From NCBI GenBank assembly GCA_020026375.1, contig JAHHQN010000017.1, positions 1 to 48,243 on the forward strand: a stretch of 48,243 nt of DNA. Direction: 5' to 3'. The DNA comes from Alistipes sp. (lineage in GTDB: Bacteria; Bacteroidota; Bacteroidia; Bacteroidales; Rikenellaceae). The notes beneath the pieces are model-generated. The model saw only the letters and a list, made by a program, of their open reading frames with translations, had not been told where the DNA came from and did no database searches. Shown here in pieces: positions 36,656 to 44,909 of the stretch (the first letter of the stretch is position 1; each line of letters begins with the position of its first letter). A program made the position numbers and the translations under genes.

Positions 36656-36707
36656 TCTCCTGCGACCCGACGGCACACGGCCGCCGGTCATGATTCACCT
36701 TTCCGAA

Positions 36708-37292
36708 TCAGAACTGCACCTCGGGCATCTTGTCGGCACCCTCGGCAGCCGTAAAATAGGGTTTGGCCGTGAAGCCGAACATTCCGGCCACCAGATTGGT
36801 GGGGAAACGGCGAATGGCCACATTGAACTTCTTGGCCACATCGTTGAAATTCTTGCGGGCCACCGCTATACGGTTCTCCGTACCCTCCAGCTGCGTCTGC
36901 AACTCGGAGAAGTTCTGCGAGGCCTTCAGGTCGGGATAGCTCTCCGACACGGCAATCAGACGACCCAGCGCCGAACGCAACTGCGACTGCGACTGCTGGA
37001 AGCGCGCCAGGGTCTCGGGGGTGAGTTCTCCGGCCGAGAGATTGACCGAAGTGGCCTTCGCACGCGCCTCGACCACCTCCTTGAGGGTCTTCGACTCATG
37101 GCCGGCATAGCCCTTCACGGTGTTGACCAGCGAAGGAATCAGGTCGCTGCGACGCTGATACTGGGTCTCGACATTGGCCCACGAATTGTTAACCTCCTCG
37201 TCCTTGCTGACCAGACCGTTGTAGGAGGTGTAGAGGAAAAGACCGACCACGGCCAACACGCCGAGCCATATCCAATTTTTCAATGCTTTCAT
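36708..37292 (-). CDS. lemA: LemA family protein
   Basis: 194 aa with one N-terminal membrane helix (IWLGVLAVVGLFLYTSYNGLV) and a helical body with the family landmarks NNSWANVETQYQRRSDLIPSL, FQQSQSQLRSALGRL, ESYPDLKA and FNDVAKKFN. LemA proteins form antiparallel helix bundles at the membrane; their role is poorly known. It lies 43 bp after a TPM-domain gene, a pairing seen widely in bacteria. Confidence 0.93.
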   Translation of the reverse strand: MKALKNWIWLGVLAVVGLFLYTSYNGLVSKDEEVNNSWANVETQYQRRSDLIPSLVNTVKGYAGHESKTLKEVVEARAKATSVNLSAGELTPETLARFQQSQSQLRSALGRLIAVSESYPDLKASQNFSELQTQLEGTENRIAVARKNFNDVAKKFNVAIRRFPTNLVAGMFGFTAKPYFTAAEGADKMPEVQF

Positions 37293-37335
37293 GTTTTCTT
37301 ATGTTAATTTTTTGGTTTGTTTCTTTTTGTGTGTC

Positions 37336-38244
37336 TTACCATCTGGAGCCTGCGCCGCCACCGCCGAACGAGCCGCCGCCGAATCCTCCTCCGAAGCCGC
37401 CGCCCGAGCCGCCGAAACCGCCCGGTCCGCCGATAATCATGCCGCCACCGCCGCCACTGTTGAAGCCGTCGTCGTGGGGACGCTTGACCGTGCGGCGCAC
37501 CTCGTTGCCGCAATGCGCACAGACATAGGTGGACTCCACCAAATCGTAATGGTTGGCGATGTTGGTGGTCTGCTGGTTTTCGAGCATCAGCCTGTGCTTG
37601 CCGCATCGGGGACAGCGTCTGCTGCGGTAGGCGCTCCACCACAAGAGGAACAGCGGTCCCAGAACCATCAACGCCACTATCGCAAGAAAGGTTTTCGACG
37701 CGACGCGGCTCTCGGGATTACCCACATCGATAGGCAGTTCCGCACCCGAAAGCACCTTGGCCACGGCACCCACTCCGGCCGTCATACCCGAACCGTAGTC
37801 TCCCTGACGGAAATAGGGCAACATGTAATTCATCTGTATCCGTTTGCAGAGGGCATCGGGCAGAACGCCTTCCAATCCGTAGCCTGTGACAAAACGCACC
37901 TCGCGGCGCTCCTTCACCAGCAGGACACCCAGACCGTTGTCGCTCTTGCGGCCGCCCACGCCCCACCGTCCGAACAGGTCGATGGCAAAGGTGAAGACGT
38001 CGCCGCCCTCGATGTCATCGACCGCCACCACGGCAATCTGCGCACGGCCGCTCTCACGCAACTGACTGCACAGCGCATTGATACGCGCCACCGCCTCCTG
38101 CGAGAGGATACCATCGGGATTGGCCACATAGGATTCACGATGCCCCGTTTGGGGATTGGGAATGTCCTCCACCCCATAAGGTCGCGCCAGAACCGTTCCG
38201 CACAGCAACACGAGGGGTATCAGCACCCGAAAAAAATACTTCAT
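37336..38244 (-). CDS. TPM-domain (YgcG-type) membrane protein
   Basis: 302 aa: a signal peptide (to about residue 20), a TPM domain (about 38-170, GILSQEAVARINALCSQL and GLGVLLVKERREVRFVTGYGLE), and a membrane helix (FLAIVALMVLGPLFLLWW). A zinc-ribbon follows, with CPRCGKH and CAHCG about 30 residues apart, then a C-terminal run of Gly/Phe repeats (GGFGGSGGGFGG). TPM proteins are implicated in photosystem repair in plants and in envelope functions in bacteria; activity here is unknown. Co-directional with lemA. No clear -7 box was found. Confidence 0.85.
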   Translation of the reverse strand: MKYFFRVLIPLVLLCGTVLARPYGVEDIPNPQTGHRESYVANPDGILSQEAVARINALCSQLRESGRAQIAVVAVDDIEGGDVFTFAIDLFGRWGVGGRKSDNGLGVLLVKERREVRFVTGYGLEGVLPDALCKRIQMNYMLPYFRQGDYGSGMTAGVGAVAKVLSGAELPIDVGNPESRVASKTFLAIVALMVLGPLFLLWWSAYRSRRCPRCGKHRLMLENQQTTNIANHYDLVESTYVCAHCGNEVRRTVKRPHDDGFNSGGGGGMIIGGPGGFGGSGGGFGGGFGGGSFGGGGAGSRW

Positions 38245-38318
38245 TCTGTTTGTTTTCGTCTTTTATATACAGTATAACGGCACTCCCGATGCTTTAGTAT
38301 GTGTCGTCGGTCGGAATT

Positions 38319-39602
38319 TCACTTCTTGTCGAGCGACAGCAGGCGGTAACTCCACGGCGCCATACCCTCCTCCACATGACCGCGCAACTCGTAAGGTTCG
38401 CCCGTGAGCGCATCGGTATACATGCCGGCATAGATACCCGTGTAGTAGTTGGCATCGATGCCGTAGGGCGAGAGGTTCATGACGGCCACCACACGGTTTT
38501 CGGCATTCTCGCGCACCAGAATCATCAGGCAGTCCTCGGCATTGTTGTGAATCTCCACCAGATTGTCGCTCTCGCCGCCCGACGCAAGTGCCGCATTGGA
38601 GTGGTACATGCGTATGAGCCGTTCGTAGAACTCCGTGAAGGCGTTGCGCTCGTAGTGGGGAATGGCATCGCGGTCGAAGAAGGCGAACGAATGGTCGTAG
38701 CCCACCTCCTGTCCGGTGTAGAGCAGCGGCAGGCCGCGCGGCACGACAAAGGTGAACACGGCCATGATTTCACGCGCATGACCCATACGCGAGAAGTCGG
38801 TTCCATTCCACGAATTTTCGTCGTGGTTGGAGGTGAAGGCCAGGCGCATGGCCGAGGCGGGGAACTCCCTGCGGTCGGCATAGAGGTAGTCGCGCAGGGC
38901 CGTGACCCTCACCTTCTGCTGCGCCACATCGTTCATCAGATGGTGCATCTTCCACGCATAGCAGGCATCGAAGGCCGGCTGCTCGAAGAGATTGGTCTCC
39001 TCGGCTTCGGCCAGCAGGAAGATGTCGGGTTTGAGGGCATGGAGACGCTCCGAGGTGTAGTTCCAGAACTCCACGGGCATGAGCATGGCCATGTCGCAGC
39101 GGAAACCGTCGACCCCGTGCTCCCTGACCCAGAACTCCATGCTCGCGGCCTGAGCCTCCCACACCTCGCGGTTCGAGTAGTCGAGCTGCGCGGTGTCGGT
39201 CCAGTCCCACGGCACGGCAGGCAGTCCATTGTTGTCCTTCACATAGTAGTCGGGGTGCTCCTCCACCCATCGGGCATCGCGCGAGGTGTGGTTGGCCACC
39301 CAGTCGAGCAGCACCTTCATACCCAGCGCGTGGGCGCGCTCCACAAAGCGGTCGAAGTCGGCCATGTCACCCATTTCGGGATTCACGGCACAATAGTCGC
39401 TGATCGAATAATAGGAACCCAGTGTCCCCTTGCGGCGGACCTTTCCGATGGGATATACGGGCATGAGCCATACGGCATCGATACCCATCTGACGAAGGAA
39501 CTCAAGTCGTGAGGTGGCGGCACAGAGTGTACCTTGGGGGGTGAGCTGGCGCACGTTCATCTCGTACAGCACGGCGCGGCTGCTCCATTGAGGGTGTGAC
39601 AT
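38319..39602 (-). CDS. Glycoside hydrolase family 13 (alpha-amylase type)
   Basis: A 427-aa alpha-glucan hydrolase with no signal peptide, so probably cytoplasmic. The GH13 regions are present: LLDWVANHTS (I), nucleophile Asp170 in DGFRCDMAM (II), acid/base Glu199 in LLAEAEE (III) and transition-state Asp261 in SNHDENSW (IV). A small C-terminal beta domain ends the protein. It likely acts on maltooligosaccharides or stored glycogen; exact specificity is not readable. Its leader contains a terminator-like hairpin, suggesting attenuation. It stands alone between the TPM gene and a divergent lipoprotein gene. Confidence 0.88.
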   Translation of the reverse strand: MSHPQWSSRAVLYEMNVRQLTPQGTLCAATSRLEFLRQMGIDAVWLMPVYPIGKVRRKGTLGSYYSISDYCAVNPEMGDMADFDRFVERAHALGMKVLLDWVANHTSRDARWVEEHPDYYVKDNNGLPAVPWDWTDTAQLDYSNREVWEAQAASMEFWVREHGVDGFRCDMAMLMPVEFWNYTSERLHALKPDIFLLAEAEETNLFEQPAFDACYAWKMHHLMNDVAQQKVRVTALRDYLYADRREFPASAMRLAFTSNHDENSWNGTDFSRMGHAREIMAVFTFVVPRGLPLLYTGQEVGYDHSFAFFDRDAIPHYERNAFTEFYERLIRMYHSNAALASGGESDNLVEIHNNAEDCLMILVRENAENRVVAVMNLSPYGIDANYYTGIYAGMYTDALTGEPYELRGHVEEGMAPWSYRLLSLDKK

Positions 39603-39618
39603 TTCTTGTTTCAGTTAG

Positions 39619-39658
39619 AAAAAGACCGGCCGAAAAAGAGGCTCTTTTCCAGCCGACC
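39619..39658 (-). promoter_or_regulatory. Terminator-like hairpin in the GH13 leader (possible attenuator)
   Basis: Arms 39624-39640 and 39642-39658 pair over 17 positions on the minus strand when G-U pairs are allowed; the innermost pairs must open to form a loop. TTTTT (39619-39623) follows directly. It lies inside the predicted 75-nt leader, between the -7 box (39684-39691) and the ATG (39602). Confidence 0.6.
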
Positions 39659-39683
39659 GTTGATTTTTGTTCATTTGGGATTC

Positions 39684-39691
39684 CAAATATA
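39684..39691 (-). promoter_or_regulatory. -7 box (TATATTTG) of the GH13 gene
   Basis: TATATTTG on the minus strand, upstream of the leader hairpin. The gap up to 39900 holds nothing else I can name; a TACCTTAG at about 39842 is a weak -7 candidate for the plus-strand lipoprotein gene. Confidence 0.5.
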
Positions 39692-39900
39692 CGTTTTTTT
39701 CCTCGAAAAAGCCACCTCTCGTGTCATCTTATTTGTCCGTAAATTTTCCTTTCCGGCATTTTCAGACACCGCCGACACCCCTTCCGCCCCTTTTCCGACA
39801 AATTAAAGGACTTTATGTGGTGAAATCTCACACAAAATATGTACCTTAGAAGTTGGAATTGACCTCACTGTATCAGAATCACCGAAAAACAAATCTAAAT

Positions 39901-42579
39901 ATGCGATTCACAACACTTTGCACACTGCTGGCCGGTCTGCTCGCGGGAATGACCTCCTGCTGCGACACGGGCCACATCATCAGCGACGAGAAGGAGCGCA
40001 ATGTCATGCTCTCCGATTTCGAGTCCCGACGTCAGGAGCTGCCCGACGGCCACCTGTTCGACATCTTCGACACCGACCTGCCCGACAAGGAGCGCGAGGC
40101 CCTCCAGTTCCTCTACGCCTACATGCCCCTGTCGGACATCGCCGACCACCCGGGCGAGTATTTTCTGGCCAATGTGCAGACCTCGTTCAAGGCACAGCGC
40201 GAGATGCCGTGGGGCGCATCGGTCCCCGAACGCGAGTTCCGCCACTTCGTGCTGCCCGTGAGGGTCAACAACGAGGATCTGGACAACTGCCGCATGCTGT
40301 TCTACGACGAGCTGAAGGAGCGCGTGAGAAACCTCTCGCTGCACGATGCCGTGCTGGAAATCAACCACTGGTGCCACGAGAAGGTCATCTACACCCCCTC
40401 CGACGCACGCACCAGCTCGCCGCTGGCTTCCATCAAGACCGCCCACGGCCGCTGCGGTGAGGAGTCGACACTGGCGGTAGCCGCCCTGCGCGCCATGTGT
40501 ATCCCGGCGCGTCAGGTCTACACCCCCCGCTGGGCCCACACCGACGACAACCACGCATGGGTCGAGGCATGGGTCGACGGCAAATGGTACTTTCTGGGTG
40601 CCTGCGAACCCGAGCCGGTGCTGAATCTGGCATGGTTCAACGCCCCCGTATCGCGCGGCATGATGATGCACACCAAGGCCTTCGGCCGCTATGACGGTCC
40701 CGAGGAGAAGATGCGCAGCACACGCGTGTTCACCGAAATCAACGTCACCGAGAACTACGCCCCCGTGGCGCGTGCCGATGTCAGAATCGTCGACACCGAG
40801 GGCCAGCCCGTGGAGGGTGCCGTGGTGGAGTTCAAGGTCTACAACTACGGCGAATACTACACCGTATCGCGCAAGGAGAGCGACGCCGAGGGCCGCACCT
40901 TCCTCTCGGCCGGCATGGGTGACATGCTGGTATGGGTGTCGAAAGAGGGACGCTACGGATTCAGCAAGCTCTCCTTCGGCAAGGACAAGGCCATAGAAAT
41001 CACCCTCGACAAGACTCCGGGTGACCACTTCGCACAGACACTCGACATCATCCCCCCCGTCGAGCGACACAACGCCCCCGAGGTCACTCCGGAGCAGCGC
41101 GCCGAGAACGACGCACGTTTTGCCGAGGAGGACTCCATACGCAATGCCTATGTAGCCACCTTCCCCACCGAGGAGGCCGCACGCCGGTTTGCCGCCGAGA
41201 CAGGTCTCGACGAGGAGAAGACCGTCGGCTTCATCACCGCCTCGCGAGGCAACCACGCCGAAATCATGAAATTCATGAAGGGACTCGACACCCCCGAGAA
41301 GAAGGCCGCAGGTCTCGACCTGCTGGGACGCATCGCACAGAAGGACCTGCGTGACACCCCGGCCGAGGTGCTGAACGACCATCTGGCCACAGGACTTTCG
41401 GAACTGGAGAAGGAGTACGTCGCCAATCCGCGTATCCGCACCGAGCTGCTCACCGCCTACAAGTCGCAGCTGCGCAAGGCCATGGCCGACGACAAGGACT
41501 TCGCCACCGAAGCACAGCGCGAGGCCTTCCGCCAATCGCCCATGAAGCTGGCCAACTGGGTGAAGGAGCATATCACCATCGACCCCTACTGCAACATCGG
41601 CGGCGCACCCGTCACCCCCGAGGGTGTATGGAACTGCCGCAAGGCCGACATCTACAGCCGCAACATCTTCTTCGTGGCGCTGGCCCGCACGCTGGGTATC
41701 CCCTCGCGCATCGACGAGGTGACGGGCAAGATTCAAATCATGACCGACAAGTCGCCCATCGACATCGACTTCGAGGCTGCCCGCCAGAGCATCGCTCCCA
41801 CCGGCACCCTGCGCCTCGACTACACCCCCAACAAGATTATCGACGACCCGAAATACTACGCCCACTTCACCCTCTCGAAACTCACCCCCGAGGGCCGTAT
41901 CCGACTGCTCAACTACGAGGAGGGCGAAGTCGACATGGGCGGCGGTACCACCTGGGCCAAGGTCTTCAAGAAGGGCGCACGTCTCGATGCGGGACATTAT
42001 ATATTGGTCACCGGCTCGCGTCTGGCCAACGGCGGTGTGCTTTCCCACATCGAGTCGTTCACCATCGACGAGGACAAGACCACAGCGAAGAACCTCAACG
42101 TGAGAATGTCGGACGACGAGATTCAGGTCATCGGCTCGTTCAACTCCGAGTCGAAGTTCATCAACGCCGAGAGCGGCAAGGAACAGTCGATACTCGAGGC
42201 TTCGGGACGCGGCTACTTCACGGTAGCGGTGCTGGGCATGGGTCAGGAACCGACCAACCACGCGCTGCGCGACATCGCCGCACAGCGCCAGGCCTTCGAG
42301 AAGTGGGGCCGCCGTCTCGTGCTGCTCTTCCCCGACCGCAAGCAGTATGAGCGTTACGCCGCATCGGAATTCCCCGCCATGATGCCCTCGACGGTGGTTT
42401 GCGGTATCGACGCCGACCACTCTATTCAGGAGCAGATTGCCCGCGAAATGAAGTTCAAGAACCGCACGACACTCCCGATGACCATCATCGGCGACACCTT
42501 CAACCGCGTGGTCTTCTCGTCGCAGGGCTACACCATCGGTCTTGGCGACCAGATCATCGGAGTGGCCAAGAAACTCTGA
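39901..42579 (+). CDS. Transglutaminase-fold lipoprotein, multidomain
   Basis: 892 aa from ATG 39901 (MRFTTLCTLLAGLLAG, lipobox MTSC); upstream in-frame codons lack a signal peptide. A transglutaminase core lies at about residues 140-250, with Cys in HGRCGEES and His in DDNHAWVEAWVDGKWYFLGACEPE. The third catalytic residue (Asp) is not at the expected place. Next come a carboxypeptidase-regulatory-like beta domain (about 275-370), a helical region, and a second, degenerate transglutaminase-like segment (YSRNIFFVALARTLGIPSRIDE, about 605-630). The end looks like a thioredoxin fold without CXXC. In the family such proteins are proteases or peptide-modifying enzymes; substrate unknown. A strong terminator follows. 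Confidence 0.75.
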   Translation: MRFTTLCTLLAGLLAGMTSCCDTGHIISDEKERNVMLSDFESRRQELPDGHLFDIFDTDLPDKEREALQFLYAYMPLSDIADHPGEYFLANVQTSFKAQREMPWGASVPEREFRHFVLPVRVNNEDLDNCRMLFYDELKERVRNLSLHDAVLEINHWCHEKVIYTPSDARTSSPLASIKTAHGRCGEESTLAVAALRAMCIPARQVYTPRWAHTDDNHAWVEAWVDGKWYFLGACEPEPVLNLAWFNAPVSRGMMMHTKAFGRYDGPEEKMRSTRVFTEINVTENYAPVARADVRIVDTEGQPVEGAVVEFKVYNYGEYYTVSRKESDAEGRTFLSAGMGDMLVWVSKEGRYGFSKLSFGKDKAIEITLDKTPGDHFAQTLDIIPPVERHNAPEVTPEQRAENDARFAEEDSIRNAYVATFPTEEAARRFAAETGLDEEKTVGFITASRGNHAEIMKFMKGLDTPEKKAAGLDLLGRIAQKDLRDTPAEVLNDHLATGLSELEKEYVANPRIRTELLTAYKSQLRKAMADDKDFATEAQREAFRQSPMKLANWVKEHITIDPYCNIGGAPVTPEGVWNCRKADIYSRNIFFVALARTLGIPSRIDEVTGKIQIMTDKSPIDIDFEAARQSIAPTGTLRLDYTPNKIIDDPKYYAHFTLSKLTPEGRIRLLNYEEGEVDMGGGTTWAKVFKKGARLDAGHYILVTGSRLANGGVLSHIESFTIDEDKTTAKNLNVRMSDDEIQVIGSFNSESKFINAESGKEQSILEASGRGYFTVAVLGMGQEPTNHALRDIAAQRQAFEKWGRRLVLLFPDRKQYERYAASEFPAMMPSTVVCGIDADHSIQEQIAREMKFKNRTTLPMTIIGDTFNRVVFSSQGYTIGLGDQIIGVAKKL

Positions 42580-42597
42580 CAGGCCGCCTGTCCAACG

Positions 42598-42638
42598 AAA
42601 AGAGAGCCGTGTTGCACGAAGCAACACGGCTCTCTTTT
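42598..42638. terminator. Bidirectional intrinsic terminator
   Basis: A perfect 18-bp stem (42598-42615 with 42621-42638, core GAGAGCCGTGTTGC/GCAACACGGCTCTC) with a 5-nt loop, flanked by A-run and T-run. It separates the convergent transglutaminase-fold (+) and cutC (-) genes. Confidence 0.95.
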
Positions 42639-42655
42639 TCGTATCATGCCTACCG

Positions 42656-43402
42656 CTAATGCAGGCAGGAAATGGTGGCGGCCACCTTTTCGGGATCGGT
42701 GACCTCGCGGCTGTACTCCTCGATTTTCACCACACCGCCCATCGACACCCGCGGATTGCGGTACTCCATGCCGCTCTCCACCGACGAACGTCCCGAGAAG
42801 TGGAACTCGCAGGCGCCCGTTTCATCGGCGATACGGCGGATATTGAGCTCGCGCACACCGCAGCCGGGCATGATGATGATGCGCCCGTCGGCCCTGCGCA
42901 CCAGTTCGCGAAGCAGGGGGATACCCGTCTCGGCCGAAGCCTCCTGTCCCGAGGTGAGAATGCGGTCGCAGCCCAGCGCGATGATTTGCTCCAGCGCACG
43001 GAACGGCTCGCGGCACATGTCGAAAGCGCGGTGGAAGGTCACACTCATACCACGGGCAGCCTCCATCAACTCCCTCATGCGCTCCATGTCGACCTCGCCG
43101 TCGGGGGTCAGACACCCCAGCACCACACCGTCGGCACCGGCCTCCCTTGCGGCACGGATATCGTCGGCCATGATGCGGGTCTCGAGGTCGGAATAGAGGA
43201 AGTCTCCGCCGCGCGGACGAATGATGACATGGAGTCGGGTGGAGGTGAGCAGCCGGCGCGCCGCACGCATCTCGCCCCACGAGGGGGTGGTACCACCCTC
43301 GGGAATTCCGGCACACAGCTCCACACGATAGGCACCTCCCTGCTGCGCGCGGAAGGCACTCTCGGCCGAATTGGCACAGATTTCTACTTTAGGCTCGTTC
43401 AT
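42656..43402 (-). CDS. cutC: CutC family protein
   Basis: A 248-aa TIM-barrel protein of the CutC family with VEICANSAESA, GGAYRVELCAG (about 21-31), IRPRGGDFLYS and ILTSGQEASA. It was named for copper homeostasis in E. coli, but a direct copper role is disputed and the biochemical activity is uncertain. It starts 1 bp after the fucosidase stop, so the two are co-transcribed, which hints at a link with sugar metabolism rather than metal here (inference). Confidence 0.93.
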   Translation of the reverse strand: MNEPKVEICANSAESAFRAQQGGAYRVELCAGIPEGGTTPSWGEMRAARRLLTSTRLHVIIRPRGGDFLYSDLETRIMADDIRAAREAGADGVVLGCLTPDGEVDMERMRELMEAARGMSVTFHRAFDMCREPFRALEQIIALGCDRILTSGQEASAETGIPLLRELVRRADGRIIIMPGCGVRELNIRRIADETGACEFHFSGRSSVESGMEYRNPRVSMGGVVKIEEYSREVTDPEKVAATISCLH

Positions 43403-43403
43403 G

Positions 43404-44723
43404 CTATTTCAGTGTCAGTTCCACAATATAATCCACGCCCGAAGGCACTTCGCCCATCTGCAGCAGCACACCGTCGGCCGTCTGTGTGAATTTCATCGCA
43501 CGGCGGTCGTCGAACTTCACGGCCGACTTCACCTTCGAACGCAGGGGCAGGAACAGCGAGTTGTCCTTCAAATCGAGGACATGCACATAGAGTTTGTCGC
43601 CTTTTTGGGTCGACACGCCCCAGGCATGGGGTGCCACCTCACCCTCGCGTGTGCCGTAGATAGTGGTGCCATATTTGGCCAGCCACTCGCCCACCTCGCG
43701 CAGACGCTCGACACCCATCGCCGGAAGTTCGCCGTTGGGCTGGGGACCCATGTTGAGCAGCAGGTTGGCATTGCGGCCGGCCGCCTTGACAATGTAGCGA
43801 ATGATGGTCTCCGACGACTTGTAGTTCTGGTCCTCGATTTTGTAGCCCCACATGCCGTTCATCGTCTCGCAGGTCTCCAGCGGCAGCGCGCTGATGTCCT
43901 GACCCGAAAGTCCGGCGGTGTTCTGTCCCGGGAGGTCACGCTCGAACATCTGGAAATCCTCGCCCTCGAAGGGGGTCAAATGGTGGTTGTTGCCAATCAT
44001 ACAGCCGGGCTGCAGCTTGTGAATCAGCGCATACTGTTCGGGCAGCTGCCAGTCGAAGTCGGGTTGCTGGTCCTTGTCCCACAGACCGTCGAACCAGATG
44101 CCGCGAATGGGACCGTAGTTGGTCAGCAGCTCGGTGAGCTGGTTGTTCATGAACTGATAGTAGGAGTTCCAGTCGGCCTTGGAGGTGTCGCGACCCGTGC
44201 CGTGACCCGTGCGTCCCAGCGGATAGTCCTCACGCCGCCAGTCGAGGTGCGAATAGTAGAAGTGGAGCTTGATGCCCTGCTTCTGACACTCGTCGGCCAG
44301 CTCCTTCAACACATCGCGGCCGAAGGGCGAAGCGTCGACGATGTCGAAATCGGAATATTTGGTGTCGAACATCGAGAAACCGTCGTGGTGACGACTGGTG
44401 ATGCAGATGTATTTGGCACCCGAAGCCTTGATGGCCGACACCCACTCCCTGGCATCGAAGCGCGAGGGGTAGAAGCCCGAAGCCAGCTTCTCGTACTCCT
44501 TCCAGTGGATATTCCTCACGTTCATGTACCACTCGCCCTGTGCCGTCATGCTGTAAATGCCCCAGTGGAGGAAGATACCGAACTTGTCGTCCTGAAATTC
44601 CTTGCGCGATTCGATGTTCTCGGGCGCAGGCGTATAGTGCTGATGCTCATCGGCAAAGGCTCCCGTCACACTCATAGCGGCAATGGCGCAGAGTCCGGCC
44701 TTCTTGAAAAAACAGTTCTTCAT
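43404..44723 (-). CDS. Alpha-L-fucosidase, GH29
   Basis: 439 aa with a signal peptide (cleavage near AFADE, residue 25), so periplasmic. GH29 features are KFGIFLHWGIYS, TSRHHDGFSMFDT, SDFDIVDASPFGRD and nucleophile Asp212 in RGIWFDGLWD. It removes terminal fucose from host or milk glycans; A or B subfamily is not decided from sequence alone. The beta-sandwich usual in the family is short here, at the C-terminus. First gene of the fucosidase-cutC pair, divergent from the metal ABC genes; its -7 box lies in a symmetric inverted repeat shared with them. Confidence 0.93.
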   Translation of the reverse strand: MKNCFFKKAGLCAIAAMSVTGAFADEHQHYTPAPENIESRKEFQDDKFGIFLHWGIYSMTAQGEWYMNVRNIHWKEYEKLASGFYPSRFDAREWVSAIKASGAKYICITSRHHDGFSMFDTKYSDFDIVDASPFGRDVLKELADECQKQGIKLHFYYSHLDWRREDYPLGRTGHGTGRDTSKADWNSYYQFMNNQLTELLTNYGPIRGIWFDGLWDKDQQPDFDWQLPEQYALIHKLQPGCMIGNNHHLTPFEGEDFQMFERDLPGQNTAGLSGQDISALPLETCETMNGMWGYKIEDQNYKSSETIIRYIVKAAGRNANLLLNMGPQPNGELPAMGVERLREVGEWLAKYGTTIYGTREGEVAPHAWGVSTQKGDKLYVHVLDLKDNSLFLPLRSKVKSAVKFDDRRAMKFTQTADGVLLQMGEVPSGVDYIVELTLK

Positions 44724-44753
44724 AACTCGAAATTTTGTTAGGTTAGATTAAGA

Positions 44754-44761
44754 CAAAGATA
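44754..44761 (-). promoter_or_regulatory. -7 box (TATCTTTG) of fucosidase-cutC
   Basis: An exact TAnnTTTG match, 30 bp upstream of the fucosidase ATG, at the left end of the inverted repeat. Confidence 0.65.
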
Positions 44762-44803
44762 GCAATTTATCGACGATGCGGTTCGATATTTTACGATAAT
44801 TGC

Positions 44804-44811
44804 TATCTTTG
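44804..44811 (+). promoter_or_regulatory. -7 box (TATCTTTG) of the metal ABC genes
   Basis: An exact TAnnTTTG match at the right end of the inverted repeat, 56 bp upstream of the small upstream ORF. Confidence 0.65.
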
Positions 44812-44867
44812 CAATCTTTAAACCGTTAAAACAGAGCTTCGGCCGCCCACGGAAGGAGGACCCCCTC

Positions 44868-44909
44868 ATGTCGTCGTTCCGTCGGGAAGCCCGGCACGAC
44901 CCGATATGA
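44868..44909 (+). CDS. 13-codon upstream ORF coupled to the metal-binding protein gene
   Basis: ATG 44868 opens MSSFRREARHDPI and stops with TGA at 44907-44909, overlapping the next ATG (44906) as ATGA. It is preceded by an unusually strong Shine-Dalgarno (AAGGAGGA, 44853-44860), rare in Bacteroidetes. A short GAGG...CCTC pairing could mask that site. It is either a leader peptide that couples translation to the binding-protein gene or a chance ORF; the tight overlap favours the first. Confidence 0.45.
   Translation: MSSFRREARHDPI

Larger units (their letters stand above)
44754..44811. repeat. Near-perfect inverted repeat holding two divergent -7 boxes
   Basis: Left arm 44754-44772 and right arm 44794-44811 are reverse complements (core AAAGATAGCAATT/AATTGCTATCTTT, then TATCG/CGATA) except for one extra base. 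They are separated by 21 bp. Each outer end is a TATCTTTG box: minus strand 44754-44761 for the fucosidase, plus strand 44804-44811 for the metal ABC genes. Such symmetry suggests a shared regulator site. Confidence 0.75.
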
